64,000 nt of DNA from an uncultured Lentisphaeria bacterium (GTDB lineage Bacteria; Verrucomicrobiota; Lentisphaeria; Victivallales; UBA1829). Position numbers and translations under genes: made by a program. Positions 25,239-34,313 of this stretch are shown one piece after another (the first letter of the stretch is position 1; every line of letters starts with the position of its first letter). The stretch covers positions 62,001 to 126,000 of the forward strand of contig CASDPB010000039.1 in assembly GCA_949282305.1 (NCBI GenBank). The letters are read 5' to 3'. The notes beneath the pieces were generated by a model, which saw only the letters and a list, made by a program, of their open reading frames with translations, did no database searches and had not been told where the DNA came from.

Positions 25239-26315
25239 ATGGAAATAAAAAAACTGTATGATGGCTGGATTGAAACGGAAACTCCGCTGACTTATCACGG
25301 GTGGCCTACAATTGCAAACGTCGGAGGGGATAAGCTGATGGCGGTCTGTTCCGGCGGACGGCAGCGGCATGTCTGTCCGTACGGGCGTGTTTATCTTTAT
25401 ACGTCCTCCGACGGTGGAAGAAACTGGAGCAGACCGCAGATTATTACGGACGGTCCGCTGGATGACCGGGATGCCGGCATTGTGACGGCACCGGACGGTT
25501 CGCTCCTTGTCAATTATTTTACAAGTATTCATTTCACGGATACTTACCGCGAACAGGAAGCACCGCCGGAATGGAGAAAAGCGGAAAAATCCATTACGCT
25601 TGAGACTTTGAAAAAAGAACACGGATTCTTTCTGAAACGTTCCACGGACGGCGGGAAAACCTGGTCGGAAAAAATTCCCGTTCCGGTGAATAACGTGCAT
25701 GGTCCGACGGTATTGAAAGACGGCTCTCTTTTCTGGGTCGGCAGGGAGCTTTCCCATACGTATGTGCAGAGCTGCCGTTTGGGAGACCGGATCATTGCCG
25801 TGCGTTCCACGGACAACGGTCTTGCCTGGGAAACCGTCTCGGAAATCCGTCCGCCTGCCGGTCAGGACGTGCGGTTCTATTATGAAGTCCATACGGTTCA
25901 GGCGGAGAACGGGACGATCATTGCTCAGTTCCGCAACCACTGCGGCTGTGATGCCCCGCGCGGGACGGATGTCGATACATGGCAGGCGCTTTCTTTTGAC
26001 AACGGGCACACATGGACTGTTCCGCGGAGAGTCTGTTATGGCTTTCCGACTCATCTTCTGAATCTTCCCGACGGTCGTATCCTGATGTGCTACGGCTATC
26101 GGAGGAGGCCTTACGGCAACCGCTGCCGCGTCAGTGAGGATCATGGAATCAGCTGGTCGGAAGAGCTGGTTCTTTCGGAAGACGGTTGTTCCTGGGACAT
26201 CGGTTATCCTTCCACAGCGCTGCTGAGTGACGGGACTCTCGTAACTCTCTGGTATCAGTTCCGCGATTCCACCGGATTGGCGTCCCTGCGCTGTATGGGA
26301 TGGCGCCTGGCGTGA
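25239..26315 (+). CDS. Sialidase-fold (BNR/Asp-box) protein
   Basis: A six-bladed propeller protein of 358 residues with five Asp boxes (S-x-D-x-G-x-x-W/T-W) at about residues 56, 135, 190, 252 and 299, for example SSDGGRNWS and STDGGKTWS. No signal peptide is present, so it should act in the cytoplasm on imported sugars. The sialidase FRIP arginine motif is not evident near the N-terminus, so it may act on another sugar. The ATG follows ACGAGG. It has its own tightly controlled promoter 50 bases upstream and follows locus A, suggesting a linked sugar pathway. Confidence 0.8.
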   Translation: MEIKKLYDGWIETETPLTYHGWPTIANVGGDKLMAVCSGGRQRHVCPYGRVYLYTSSDGGRNWSRPQIITDGPLDDRDAGIVTAPDGSLLVNYFTSIHFTDTYREQEAPPEWRKAEKSITLETLKKEHGFFLKRSTDGGKTWSEKIPVPVNNVHGPTVLKDGSLFWVGRELSHTYVQSCRLGDRIIAVRSTDNGLAWETVSEIRPPAGQDVRFYYEVHTVQAENGTIIAQFRNHCGCDAPRGTDVDTWQALSFDNGHTWTVPRRVCYGFPTHLLNLPDGRILMCYGYRRRPYGNRCRVSEDHGISWSEELVLSEDGCSWDIGYPSTALLSDGTLVTLWYQFRDSTGLASLRCMGWRLA

Positions 26316-26668
26316 TCTGTCCGCGTCAATATCTTCTGGAAAATGCCGGAACCGTTCCGCGAAGCCGGCGCAATGGACTTCTGATTCCGGAGAGGCGCGC
26401 GGCCGGAGCCGGGATATGGAACATGCCGGCGTCAGTCTTGCAGAACTTTCCAAGGAACGAATCCTCTGCCGCAGGGGGCTGTGCCGGGAGAACCGTACTG
26501 ATGATTTGAGCCGGGTTTCTGAAGAACTGTCCCCGCGGCTTCTCATAATCCTGCATTATTTCCGTCAATGCGAGTGGCAAAATCGGAGATTTCGCGTATA
26601 TTTCAGCAGGAAGGGTTTCAGTCCCCGGATTTTGATTCATTGCATGTGCTGGCAGGAAAAGGTTTTCT
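26316..26668. other. Intergenic region before cobO
   Basis: No convincing gene is seen in these 353 bases. A stretch around 26455-26500 (AATCC, GC-rich stem, CTGT, then GGGAGAACC) and 26500-26525 (GATGATTTGAGCCGGG) resembles parts of the adenosylcobalamin riboswitch core, which would suit the cobalamin gene downstream, but the conserved GCCACTGG and GGGAAGG blocks are missing. Ribosome-site candidates directly before cobO are weak (AAGG at 26658-26661). Confidence 0.35.
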
Positions 26669-27193
26669 ATGGAAAGGGAAGGAAAGATACAGATTTATAC
26701 CGGTGACGGCAAAGGCAAGACCACGGCTTCGATCGGGCTCTGTGCACGTGCCCTCGGCGCAGGCTTTCATGTTTTTTACGCGCAGTTCATGAAAGACGGG
26801 TCGAGTTCGGAGATAGCATTTCTGAAAAAAAGCGCGCCGGAGCATTTTATCTATTTCTGCCGGGGCAGCGGGAAGTTCATTTTCGGCGCGCCCTCACGGG
26901 ATGAGCTGGAACGTGCGTCCGTCACTTTGGAAGCCCTGAAAGATGCGCTGGAATCCCGGAAATATGATATGGTGTTTGCCGATGAGCTCTTCGGCGCTTT
27001 GAATGCGGGGCTGCTGCGGAAAGAGGATGTGCTTTCCCTGATGCGGGCGCGCTCCGGAGGAACCGAGCTGGTTCTGACCGGTCGGAATGTTCCGCGGGAA
27101 ATAGCCGATCTTGCCGATCTTGTTTCTGAGGTCGAGTGCCGCAGACATTATTACGCGCAGGGACGCCCTGCGCTGAAAGGAATTGAATTCTGA
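26669..27193 (+). CDS. cobO: Cob(I)alamin adenosyltransferase (CobO/BtuR type)
   Basis: Transfers the adenosyl group of ATP to cob(I)alamin or corrinoids. The 174-residue protein opens with a P-loop, GDGKGKTT at 12-19, then ASIGLCARALG and VFYAQFMKDG, and has the VFADELFGALNAGLL and TGRNVP motifs of the CobA/CobO/BtuR family. Its stop overlaps the start of the next gene (TGATG at 27191-27195), so translation is coupled to a HAD hydrolase. No other cobalamin gene is visible, so a salvage role is likely. Confidence 0.93.
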   Translation: MEREGKIQIYTGDGKGKTTASIGLCARALGAGFHVFYAQFMKDGSSSEIAFLKKSAPEHFIYFCRGSGKFIFGAPSRDELERASVTLEALKDALESRKYDMVFADELFGALNAGLLRKEDVLSLMRARSGGTELVLTGRNVPREIADLADLVSEVECRRHYYAQGRPALKGIEF

Positions 27194-28068
27194 TGCAGAG
27201 AATAAGCTCATTTCTTGACTGGTGGAAACAGGGCGCGTGCGCAAACTTCGATGCGGTTCTGTTCGATATTGATGGAACCCTGATCCTCGGAAGGGGCAAC
27301 CCGATGCCGGGTGCGGCGGAGGTCATTGATTACCTGCACGAACATCGTTTTCCGTTCCGTCTGCTGACCAATGACGGCAATCGCCCGCGCGAAAGAAAAT
27401 GCAGTTTTGTCACGGAGGCTGGGATCAGGGTCACGCCGGAGGAGGTCATCAGCTGTTCCCATGCCCTGAAAGGGGTTATGCGCGAACTCGGCCTGACCGG
27501 TCGGGATCTTTTCATCATGGGCGACCCGGTTCCCCCGGGGGGTTACATCCGCGATGCGGAAATGAATCCCGTCACCGATCCGGAAAAGATTTCCGGATGT
27601 GCCGCGATCTTTGCCGTGGGAGGGCGCTATGAATGGCGGGAGTGTTTCCTTGCCGTGTTCAATGAGCTGGCGCGGAATCCGGACAAACCGTTTGTTGTGG
27701 CGAATCCGGACAGTTATTATCCCGTCCCGGAGGGCGGTTACGGAATCGGCGCGGGATCGCAGGCGCGCTATATCGTACAACTGCTTTCAGAGGTCGGGAT
27801 CAGGAAGGAGCCGGTTTATCTTGGCAAGCCGTACCGGGCGATCTTCGATTATGCGTTTGAGAATGTCCGCAATGCGTATCAGCTGCCTTCCCCGTTGTGT
27901 CCGGAGCGGGTTCTGATGCTGGGGGATTTTCTGAAATCGGACATTGCCGGCGCCAATGCAATGGGGATGCGGGGCGGACTGATGATGACGGGGGTCACGA
28001 CCGAAGCGGCGTTGAAAAACGCACCGGAGGAGGAACGCCCCGATTATATTTTTGAACATCTCGCATGA
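27193..28068 (+). CDS. HAD-superfamily hydrolase (NagD-like subfamily)
   Basis: A phosphatase-type HAD enzyme of 291 residues. Motif I is FDIDGTL with nucleophile D25 and acid D27; motif II is LLTNDGN; the Lys motif is at YLGKPY; and motif IV is LMLGDFLKSDIAGA. The NagD/AraL subfamily placement comes from the cap position between motifs II and III. It begins inside the cobO stop codon. The substrate is not known; the coupling hints at a phosphate ester linked to corrinoid or nucleotide metabolism, but this is weak inference. Confidence 0.88.
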   Translation: MQRISSFLDWWKQGACANFDAVLFDIDGTLILGRGNPMPGAAEVIDYLHEHRFPFRLLTNDGNRPRERKCSFVTEAGIRVTPEEVISCSHALKGVMRELGLTGRDLFIMGDPVPPGGYIRDAEMNPVTDPEKISGCAAIFAVGGRYEWRECFLAVFNELARNPDKPFVVANPDSYYPVPEGGYGIGAGSQARYIVQLLSEVGIRKEPVYLGKPYRAIFDYAFENVRNAYQLPSPLCPERVLMLGDFLKSDIAGANAMGMRGGLMMTGVTTEAALKNAPEEERPDYIFEHLA

Positions 28069-28076
28069 CAGCGCTC

Positions 28077-28105
28077 TTGACAAAAGCCCTTTTTGATAAT
28101 AAAGT
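28077..28105 (+). promoter_or_regulatory. Possible promoter for the TPR lipoprotein gene
   Basis: A perfect TTGACA (28077-28082) lies eight bases after the HAD stop codon. The best -10 is TAAAGT (28100-28105) at 17 bases or TAATAA at 14. AAAAG-CC-CTTTT (28082-28093) directly after the -35 is a small inverted repeat. Confidence 0.45.
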
Positions 28106-28135
28106 TCTCTCTGATAAAAATCCGGAGCTGGTGCT

Positions 28136-28900
28136 ATGAGACAGAAAATAATATCCATACTGTTTGCGGCGGCGTTTCTGCCGGTTCTCTTCTGGGGATG
28201 TTCTTCCCAACCGGAACCGACGGACGTTCTGCTGACAAAATCCTTTAACTGTGCGGTGAACGGCGACTGGAAGCTCGCCTCGAATTTTGCAAAACGCGCA
28301 GTGGAACAGGAACCTTCCAATGTCAACGCCCTGATTTTGCATTCGCTTGCGCTCAGCTACACGGATCAGCTTCAGAGCGCGATTGACGAATCCCTGAAAG
28401 CCGTCAAGATTGCTCCCCGCAGCTTTATGGCGCAGTATTTGAAAGGATACCTGCTCTACCGGAACCGCAACTACGACCAGTGCATTGAACCGCTGCGGAT
28501 CGCACGCTCCCTGCGTCCGTCCGACATGAATTCCGCGATTCTGCTGGCGCAGGCCTCTCTGAAACTCCGGAATGTGACGGCTGCGGCGGGATATTACAAG
28601 ATTATTGCAAAAGACCGCAGATTCAATTCGGAACCGGCTCCGTGGGTCGGGCTCGGCATGGCGTTTCTCAAGACAAAACCGGCGCTTGCCCGTTCTTATT
28701 TCATGCTTGCGGAAAAACGCCGGCCGGAGAATCCGCTGGTGGCTCTGAATCTTGCGGTCGTGAATGACTCAAATCTGCGGAGTCCGCTGAACGCCGTCCC
28801 CTATTATAACAAATTCATGCGCCTGACCCGGAATCAATCCGGTTTTGACGCCCTGCGCGCGAAAGTTCAGAAACGTCTGACTGAAATTGCAGCACGGTAA
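28136..28900 (+). CDS. TPR-repeat lipoprotein
   Basis: A 254-residue envelope protein with a lipoprotein signal ending in FWGC (about residue 22), followed by several tetratricopeptide-like helical pairs from about 30 to 220, such as WKLASNFAKRAVEQEPSN and SAIDESLKAVKIAPRS. TPR lipoproteins usually act as scaffolds (for example PilF/PilW-type pilotins in pilus and secretion systems), and the window does carry secretion genes, but no specific partner can be named. GGAG lies nine bases before the ATG. dnaG follows by 29 bases. Confidence 0.85.
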   Translation: MRQKIISILFAAAFLPVLFWGCSSQPEPTDVLLTKSFNCAVNGDWKLASNFAKRAVEQEPSNVNALILHSLALSYTDQLQSAIDESLKAVKIAPRSFMAQYLKGYLLYRNRNYDQCIEPLRIARSLRPSDMNSAILLAQASLKLRNVTAAAGYYKIIAKDRRFNSEPAPWVGLGMAFLKTKPALARSYFMLAEKRRPENPLVALNLAVVNDSNLRSPLNAVPYYNKFMRLTRNQSGFDALRAKVQKRLTEIAAR

Positions 28901-28929
28901 TCGGTTTCCGAAAGAAAAGAGACTTCGCC

Positions 28930-30921
28930 GTGAGCAGATTCATCCCAGATGATATTATCGACGAAATCGCCGCGCGCGCCGACATTGTTGACGTGATTCA
29001 GAGCTATGTTCCCGGGCTTCAGCACGCGGGGCAGCGCTGGAAGGCATGCTGCCCGTTTCATCAGGAGAAAACGCCGTCCTTCATCGTAAATCCAGCCTCG
29101 AACACGTTTCATTGTTTCGGCTGCGGCAAAGGCGGAAATGTGTTCAAGTTCATCATGATGATCGAGAATCTCCCGTTTCCCGACGCCGCGCAGATGCTTG
29201 CCCGCAAATACAATGTCATCATTCCCGAGCCGGAACACCGTCATTACACCAAAGAGGAAAAAGAGGCGGGAGTCGCCGCTTACAATCTGCGGGAACGTGT
29301 ATTTCTCCTGCATGAGAAGCTGGCTGCGTGGTACCGGTCGAATCTGGTGAACGGCAATGCCGCGAAAGCTGCGGAATATTTCAAGACCCGCCGTCTGGAT
29401 CCTGTCTTTGCCGAGAAATTCATGATCGGCGCCGCCCCGGATCTCTGGGACGGCATGATTCAGTGGGCAACACGGGAAGGATTCACGATAGACGAAATGA
29501 AGGAGGGGCGGCTTGTCTCCGAAAGTAAAAAGACTCCCGGGAAGTTTTTCGACTTTTTCCGCAACCGGCTCATTTTCCCGATCTGGAACGAACAGGGGCG
29601 CGTCGTCGGTTTCAGTGCCCGGCAGATTGACCCGGAGCAGGGCGGCGGCAAATACGTCAACAGCAGTGAAAGCATTATTTTCAAAAAAAGCAGGATTCTC
29701 TATGGACTGAATTTTGCGCGCCCGGAGATCGCGAAAAAAGGGTTCGCAATCATCTGCGAGGGTCAGATGGACGTGATTGCGATGCACAGTGCGGGCTGTG
29801 GAAACGCGGTGGCGGCGCAGGGAACCGCATTCGGCAACGACCAGGCGATGATCCTTCACCGTTACACGGAAAATATTACGCTGGCGCTGGATTCGGACAG
29901 CGCCGGAGTCAATGCGATTCTCAAGGATGCGGCAATTCTGCTGCCTCTCGGATTCAATCTGAAAGTGGCGCGTTTTCCGGGCGGCAAGGATCCCGATGAA
30001 CTGTTGAAGAATTCGGGGGCGGAGGCGGTTCAGAAAGCGGTCGGCGAGGCGGTTGATTTCTTTGAGTTCCTTTTCATGAAAGAGACGGAGGGGCAGGATC
30101 TTGCGCTTCCGGCGGTGAAGACGAAAGTCGCGGAGAATCTGCTGAAGTTCATCATGCTGTTTGAGAATGCGGTTGCGCGGGATTCGTATCTGCAATGGCT
30201 TGCCGGAAAACTCGGTCTGAGCACGGAAGCCATGCTTTCCGAGGTGCGGCGCCTGTCTGCAAAGGAGGCGCATCAGAACCGTTTCCGGCGTGAGGCGCGT
30301 GAACCGCAGGAGGCTCCGGCGGCTCCCCTGCCGGAAAACGTTCCCGAATCAGTGTCCAATCCCCTTTTGCAGAAGGCACTGACGGTGCTTCTGGAAGTGA
30401 TTCTTGCAGACAGCAGGTCTGCCGATCTGGTGAAGGGGGAACTGCCGGAGGAGATGCTTGACAGCGGACCGTATGCCGTTGCCGTGGAGACTGTGATTCA
30501 GGCGTGCATGAACGACGAATGGAAGGATGCGCCCGCGATGATTGCACAGCGCCTGATCCCATGTGAATTTGATTATGCCGGAGTGACCGCGGTTCTTTCG
30601 GCAGAACCTCAGGGGGAGAAAAAGTCTTCGAGCTATTATCTGAAAACGGCTCGCGACTGCCTGAAACGCATCAAAATCCTTTATTTCGGAAAGCAACTGA
30701 AACAAATCCGGGCGGAATTTGTCTCGATGCCGCCCGGTCCCGCCCGCAAGGAACTGCTGAGAAAATCCGTGGAACTGACACGCAGTCTCAATGCGTTGAA
30801 CCATCCGCGGACTCAGGAGAAGCCGAAAACCGTAAAACGGTATCTGCTGCCGGATGAGCAGCCGCCTTCGGAAGAGATTGTCATGGAAGAAGCCTCGGAG
30901 ACTGAAATCGAGATCGGATGA
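28930..30921 (+). CDS. dnaG: DNA primase
   Basis: Synthesises RNA primers at the replication fork. The 663 residues show the N-terminal CHC2 zinc finger (CPFH about residue 40, CFGC about 60), the TOPRIM catalytic core (AIICEGQMDVIAMH and ALDSDSAG, residues about 275-330) and a C-terminal helicase-interaction region that is variable and Pro/Glu-rich. The start is GTG at 28930; the conserved SRFIPDDIIDEI follows at once, so no other start fits. It is not in the usual rpsU-dnaG-rpoD arrangement. Confidence 0.96.
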   Translation: MSRFIPDDIIDEIAARADIVDVIQSYVPGLQHAGQRWKACCPFHQEKTPSFIVNPASNTFHCFGCGKGGNVFKFIMMIENLPFPDAAQMLARKYNVIIPEPEHRHYTKEEKEAGVAAYNLRERVFLLHEKLAAWYRSNLVNGNAAKAAEYFKTRRLDPVFAEKFMIGAAPDLWDGMIQWATREGFTIDEMKEGRLVSESKKTPGKFFDFFRNRLIFPIWNEQGRVVGFSARQIDPEQGGGKYVNSSESIIFKKSRILYGLNFARPEIAKKGFAIICEGQMDVIAMHSAGCGNAVAAQGTAFGNDQAMILHRYTENITLALDSDSAGVNAILKDAAILLPLGFNLKVARFPGGKDPDELLKNSGAEAVQKAVGEAVDFFEFLFMKETEGQDLALPAVKTKVAENLLKFIMLFENAVARDSYLQWLAGKLGLSTEAMLSEVRRLSAKEAHQNRFRREAREPQEAPAAPLPENVPESVSNPLLQKALTVLLEVILADSRSADLVKGELPEEMLDSGPYAVAVETVIQACMNDEWKDAPAMIAQRLIPCEFDYAGVTAVLSAEPQGEKKSSSYYLKTARDCLKRIKILYFGKQLKQIRAEFVSMPPGPARKELLRKSVELTRSLNALNHPRTQEKPKTVKRYLLPDEQPPSEEIVMEEASETEIEIG

Positions 30922-31020
30922 CGTCTGTTTTTTCACCTGCGAATGCGGACCGGCAATGGGATTCCCCCTATTGTAAAATGTTCCGGAGGAAATATTTTCC
31001 GGATTTTTCATGAAAAGGCA

Positions 31021-31048
31021 TTGACTTAGAGTAACTGTCAGGTTTATC
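31021..31048 (+). promoter_or_regulatory. Possible promoter for the aldo/keto reductase gene
   Basis: TTGACT (31021-31026) is followed after about 16 bases by TTATCT (31043-31048). The -10 is poor, so the call is tentative. Confidence 0.3.
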
Positions 31049-31093
31049 TTGAGGAAGAGATTGTTTTCAGAGACAACCAATCAGGAGAAGAGA

Positions 31094-32242
31094 ATGATTT
31101 ACAGAACACTCGGAAGAACCGGGATCAAGGTCGGTGCAGTCGCACTGGGCTGTGAGGGATTTGTCGGAAAGACCGTGGATGAAGCGCGGGAGATGATGGA
31201 TTATGCGATCGGGAACGGCGTGAATTTCCTTGATCTTTATTCATCGGATCCGGAACTGCGTTCAACGATTGGAAAGATTCTTCAGGGACGGCGTGAGAAT
31301 TTTGTGCTTCAGGCGCATCTCTGTTCCGCATGGAAAAACGGGCAGTATGAGCGGACACGTGATCTCGCGGAGACGAAACGGGCTTTTGCCGATCTTCTGG
31401 AACGGCTCGGAACCGATTATATTGACGTCGGTATGATTCACTACATTGATGCCGTCGATGATTTCCATACCGTGTTTGACGGGGAAATCATTGAATATGC
31501 AAAACAGCTGAAAGCGGACGGCAAGATCCGTTTCATCGGACTGAGCAGCCACAATCCCGTGACAGCGCGCATGGCGGTGGAAACGGGTCTGATCGACGTG
31601 TTGATGTTTTCCGTCAACCCCTGCTATGACATGCAGCCGCCGGATGAGGATGTGGAGATGCTCTGGGCGGATGAACGCTATGAAAAGGCGCTCCACAATT
31701 TCAACTCCGAACGGGAAAAACTGTATGAACTCTGCGAACGGGAAAATGTCGGAATTGATGTCATGAAGGCTTATGGCGGCGGCGACCTGCTGAAAGCGGA
31801 CATGTCGCCTTTCGGACGTGCCTTCACACCGGTTCAGGCGCTGAACTACGCACTGACCCGCCCCGCCGTGGCAGCCGTCATGGTGGGATGCCGGAGCATT
31901 TCCGAGATGGAACAGGCGCTTGCGTGGTGCAATGCCTCCGAAGAGGAGAAGGATTATTCCGGCGTGCTCGCCGGACTCGAAAAGTTCACGTGGTCGGGAC
32001 ATTGCATGTATTGCGGGCACTGTGCGCCGTGTCCGGTCGGGATTGAAGTGGCGAACGTCAACAAGTATTTGAACCTTGCGCTTGCGCAGGGAAAACTGCC
32101 GGAAACGGTCCGGGAACATTACAAGGTGCTGAAACATCATGCCGGAGAATGCGTTGCCTGCGGACAGTGTGAAAAACGCTGTCCGTTCCAGGTGCCGATC
32201 CGGCGGAAGATGAAAGAGGCCGTCAAGGTGTTCGGCTGCTGA
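31094..32242 (+). CDS. Aldo/keto reductase with a C-terminal 4Fe-4S ferredoxin-like domain
   Basis: The 382-residue protein joins an aldo/keto reductase barrel (about 1-290; FLDLYSSDPELRSTIGK and DVGMIHYIDAVDD mark the catalytic region) to a C-terminal domain with two cysteine clusters, CMYCGHCAPCP and CVACGQCEKRCP, which should bind two 4Fe-4S centres. The usual catalytic tyrosine near LDLY is present. Such fusions are known in anaerobes, with electrons passing to or from ferredoxin; the substrate is unknown. ATG 31094 has AGGAG upstream; the frame extends to 31049 without support. It converges on dxs. Confidence 0.9.
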   Translation: MIYRTLGRTGIKVGAVALGCEGFVGKTVDEAREMMDYAIGNGVNFLDLYSSDPELRSTIGKILQGRRENFVLQAHLCSAWKNGQYERTRDLAETKRAFADLLERLGTDYIDVGMIHYIDAVDDFHTVFDGEIIEYAKQLKADGKIRFIGLSSHNPVTARMAVETGLIDVLMFSVNPCYDMQPPDEDVEMLWADERYEKALHNFNSEREKLYELCERENVGIDVMKAYGGGDLLKADMSPFGRAFTPVQALNYALTRPAVAAVMVGCRSISEMEQALAWCNASEEEKDYSGVLAGLEKFTWSGHCMYCGHCAPCPVGIEVANVNKYLNLALAQGKLPETVREHYKVLKHHAGECVACGQCEKRCPFQVPIRRKMKEAVKVFGC

Positions 32243-32251
32243 CGCGGCTGT

Positions 32252-34105
32252 TCAGTCCTGCTTGAGAATCTCCCTGATTCTGCGGGCGATTGCTTCCGGA
32301 GTCATGCCGAACTTTGCCCGCAGACAGGATTGAGTTCCATGCGGAATAATCCTGTCCGCCGGCCATGCGAAGTGATGCACTCCGTGATGTCCGGCGTTGA
32401 TGAGCAGTCTGTCGGCAATGGCGTCCAAACCCGTACCTTCAAGATTGTCCTCAATTGTGAAGACCGGCATTTCTGCCGCGTCGTGCAGGAACAGTTCCTT
32501 GTCGAACGGCTTGAGGAAACGTGCATTTACAATCCGGCAGGAGCATCCGAGCATTTCCGCGACTTCAAGCGCCGTTTTGACTTCACGTCCGACCGCCCAG
32601 ATGGCGAGTGCGGAGCCGTTTCTGACCACTTCGGCCTTTCCCCATTCCGGCGGGGGAACGGGCAGGCTGTCGATTTTGGACGCGCCGCGCGGATAACGGA
32701 TCACGACAGGTGCTTTCCGATGATACGCCGCAAAAAGCATTGCCTTGAGTTCCGTCTCGTTTTTCGGGGCGAGCACCGACAGGCGCGGCATGGAAAGCAG
32801 GAAGGATTCATCGTAAATTCCATGATGCGTGGGGCCGTCCTCCACGATTCCGGCGCGGTCGGCACAGAGGATGACGGGCAGATTCTGAAGGCAGATGTCG
32901 TGGAAGACGCAGTCAAGTCCGCGCTGGAGAAAGGTTGCGTAAAGCGCCACGACCGGGCGCATGCCGCCTGCCGCGAGTCCGCCGGCGAAAGTGAGCGCGT
33001 GCTCCTCCGCGATTCCCACATCGAAGAAATGGTCCGGAAACTGTTCGGAGAATTTCAGAAGCCCGGTTCCCGAACGCATTGCGGCGGTGATTGCGATCAC
33101 GTCGGGATCCTTTTCCACGAGTTCGATCATGGACGCGCCGAACGCCGCGGAGAAATTGGTGCCGGAAGATGCGTGTTCGGAATGGCCGGTGTGCGGATTG
33201 AAGCTGGACACTCCGTGAAATTTTTCCGGCGCCTCCTTGGCGTATTCGCAGCCCGCGCCTTTTTCCGTGATGACATGCACGATGACCGGACGGTTGAAGT
33301 CTTTGACGCGGTTGAATGTCTCAATCAGTTCCGGCAGTTTGTGTCCGTTGATGGGGCCTATGTAGCGCAGTCCCATTTCCTCGAACAGCACGCCGGGCAC
33401 AAACAGGCTTTTTGTGGCCTCCTCAAGTTTCTGAATGCCGCCGATGATACCGCTTCCGCTCGGCATACGCTGCACCGCCATTTTTGCAAACGCCTTGAAA
33501 TGGTTGTAACTGCGTCCCGTGATGATGCGGTTGAGGTAGTTCGGAATGGCGCCGACCGATTTCGAGATCGACATCTTGTTGTCGTTCACAATGATGATCA
33601 GGTTCTTGCAGCTGGAGCGGACGTTATTCAGCGCTTCCAGCGAAAGCCCGCAGATCAGGGAACCGTCGCCGACGACGGCGATCACATGTTCATTGCCGTT
33701 GCGCGCATCGCGTGCGGCGGCGAATCCCATGGCGGCGGAAATTGCGGTTCCGGCATGGCCGCTGCTGAAACAGTCGAATTCGGATTCTTCGCGCAGGGTA
33801 AAGCCGGAAAGCCCGTTGTCTGTGCGGATTGAATGAAAACGTTCTCTTCTTCCGGTCAGAAGTTTGTGGACATAGCTCTGGTGCCCTACATCCCATACAA
33901 TTTTATCTTCAGGCATATTGAACACGCGGTGAAGGGCGACGGTCAGTTCAACGACTCCGAGATTCGGGGCGAGATGCCCCCCGTTTTTCGAGACGGTGTC
34001 AATGATCGTATCCCGAAGTTCCGAGCAGAGCGCGGTCAGCTGCCGGGGAGTCAGCGCCTTCAAATCTGCGGGTGAATTGACCGCATCCAATATTTTTTCA
34101 TCCAT
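32252..34105 (-). CDS. dxs: 1-Deoxy-D-xylulose-5-phosphate synthase
   Basis: The thiamine-diphosphate enzyme that condenses pyruvate and glyceraldehyde-3-phosphate, first step of the MEP isoprenoid pathway and a partner of the IspD half encoded at 8797-10818. The conserved N-terminus (PADLKALTPRQL, then DTVSKNGGHLAPNLGVVELT) sets the start at the ATG at 34105, giving 617 residues; the frame stays open upstream but that part is antisense to the next gene. The thiamine site (VVGDGSLICGLSLEALN, NDNKMSIS) and the transketolase pyrimidine domain (AEEHALTFAGGLA) are clear. Confidence 0.95.
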   Translation of the reverse strand: MDEKILDAVNSPADLKALTPRQLTALCSELRDTIIDTVSKNGGHLAPNLGVVELTVALHRVFNMPEDKIVWDVGHQSYVHKLLTGRRERFHSIRTDNGLSGFTLREESEFDCFSSGHAGTAISAAMGFAAARDARNGNEHVIAVVGDGSLICGLSLEALNNVRSSCKNLIIIVNDNKMSISKSVGAIPNYLNRIITGRSYNHFKAFAKMAVQRMPSGSGIIGGIQKLEEATKSLFVPGVLFEEMGLRYIGPINGHKLPELIETFNRVKDFNRPVIVHVITEKGAGCEYAKEAPEKFHGVSSFNPHTGHSEHASSGTNFSAAFGASMIELVEKDPDVIAITAAMRSGTGLLKFSEQFPDHFFDVGIAEEHALTFAGGLAAGGMRPVVALYATFLQRGLDCVFHDICLQNLPVILCADRAGIVEDGPTHHGIYDESFLLSMPRLSVLAPKNETELKAMLFAAYHRKAPVVIRYPRGASKIDSLPVPPPEWGKAEVVRNGSALAIWAVGREVKTALEVAEMLGCSCRIVNARFLKPFDKELFLHDAAEMPVFTIEDNLEGTGLDAIADRLLINAGHHGVHHFAWPADRIIPHGTQSCLRAKFGMTPEAIARRIREILKQD

Positions 34106-34156
34106 ATTTTGTCGTTTCCATCCATAAAAAGGGTATATTTTGCAGTGATTTACTAT

Positions 34157-34165
34157 AAAATAGCA
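34157..34165 (-). promoter_or_regulatory. Extended -10 element before dxs
   Basis: TGC-TATTTT on the minus strand (-10 at 34157-34162) with no good -35, about 50 bases before the dxs start. It resembles the TGC-TATATT elements of the divergent gene at 34229-34234 and of ilvD. Confidence 0.35.
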
Positions 34166-34206
34166 TATTTTTTGGATATTTCTTTCCATTTTTCTGAAAA
34201 AAGTAA

Positions 34207-34234
34207 TTGCCGAGCCCGTTTTGTATGCTATATT
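34207..34234 (+). promoter_or_regulatory. Promoter for the repeat-rich membrane protein
   Basis: TTGCCG (34207-34212) and TATATT (34229-34234) are 16 bases apart, with an extended TGC immediately before the -10. The transcript leader is about 75 bases. Confidence 0.6.
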
Positions 34235-34313
34235 CCTTTGAATAATTGAAATGGATCGTTTGTTCAGAATGCTTTGAGCAAAGTGGAACGGTTGCGAAAA
34301 AAGGATTGAAATC

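Noticed and set aside
28867-30273. Long open frame on the minus strand opposite dnaG
   Set aside because: It lies wholly within dnaG, has no recognisable family motifs, no ribosome site, and a composition expected from the complement of GC-rich codons.
32330-33832. Long open frame on the plus strand opposite dxs
   Set aside because: It mirrors the dxs codons; the encoded sequence is rich in His, Arg and Gly with no domain pattern.
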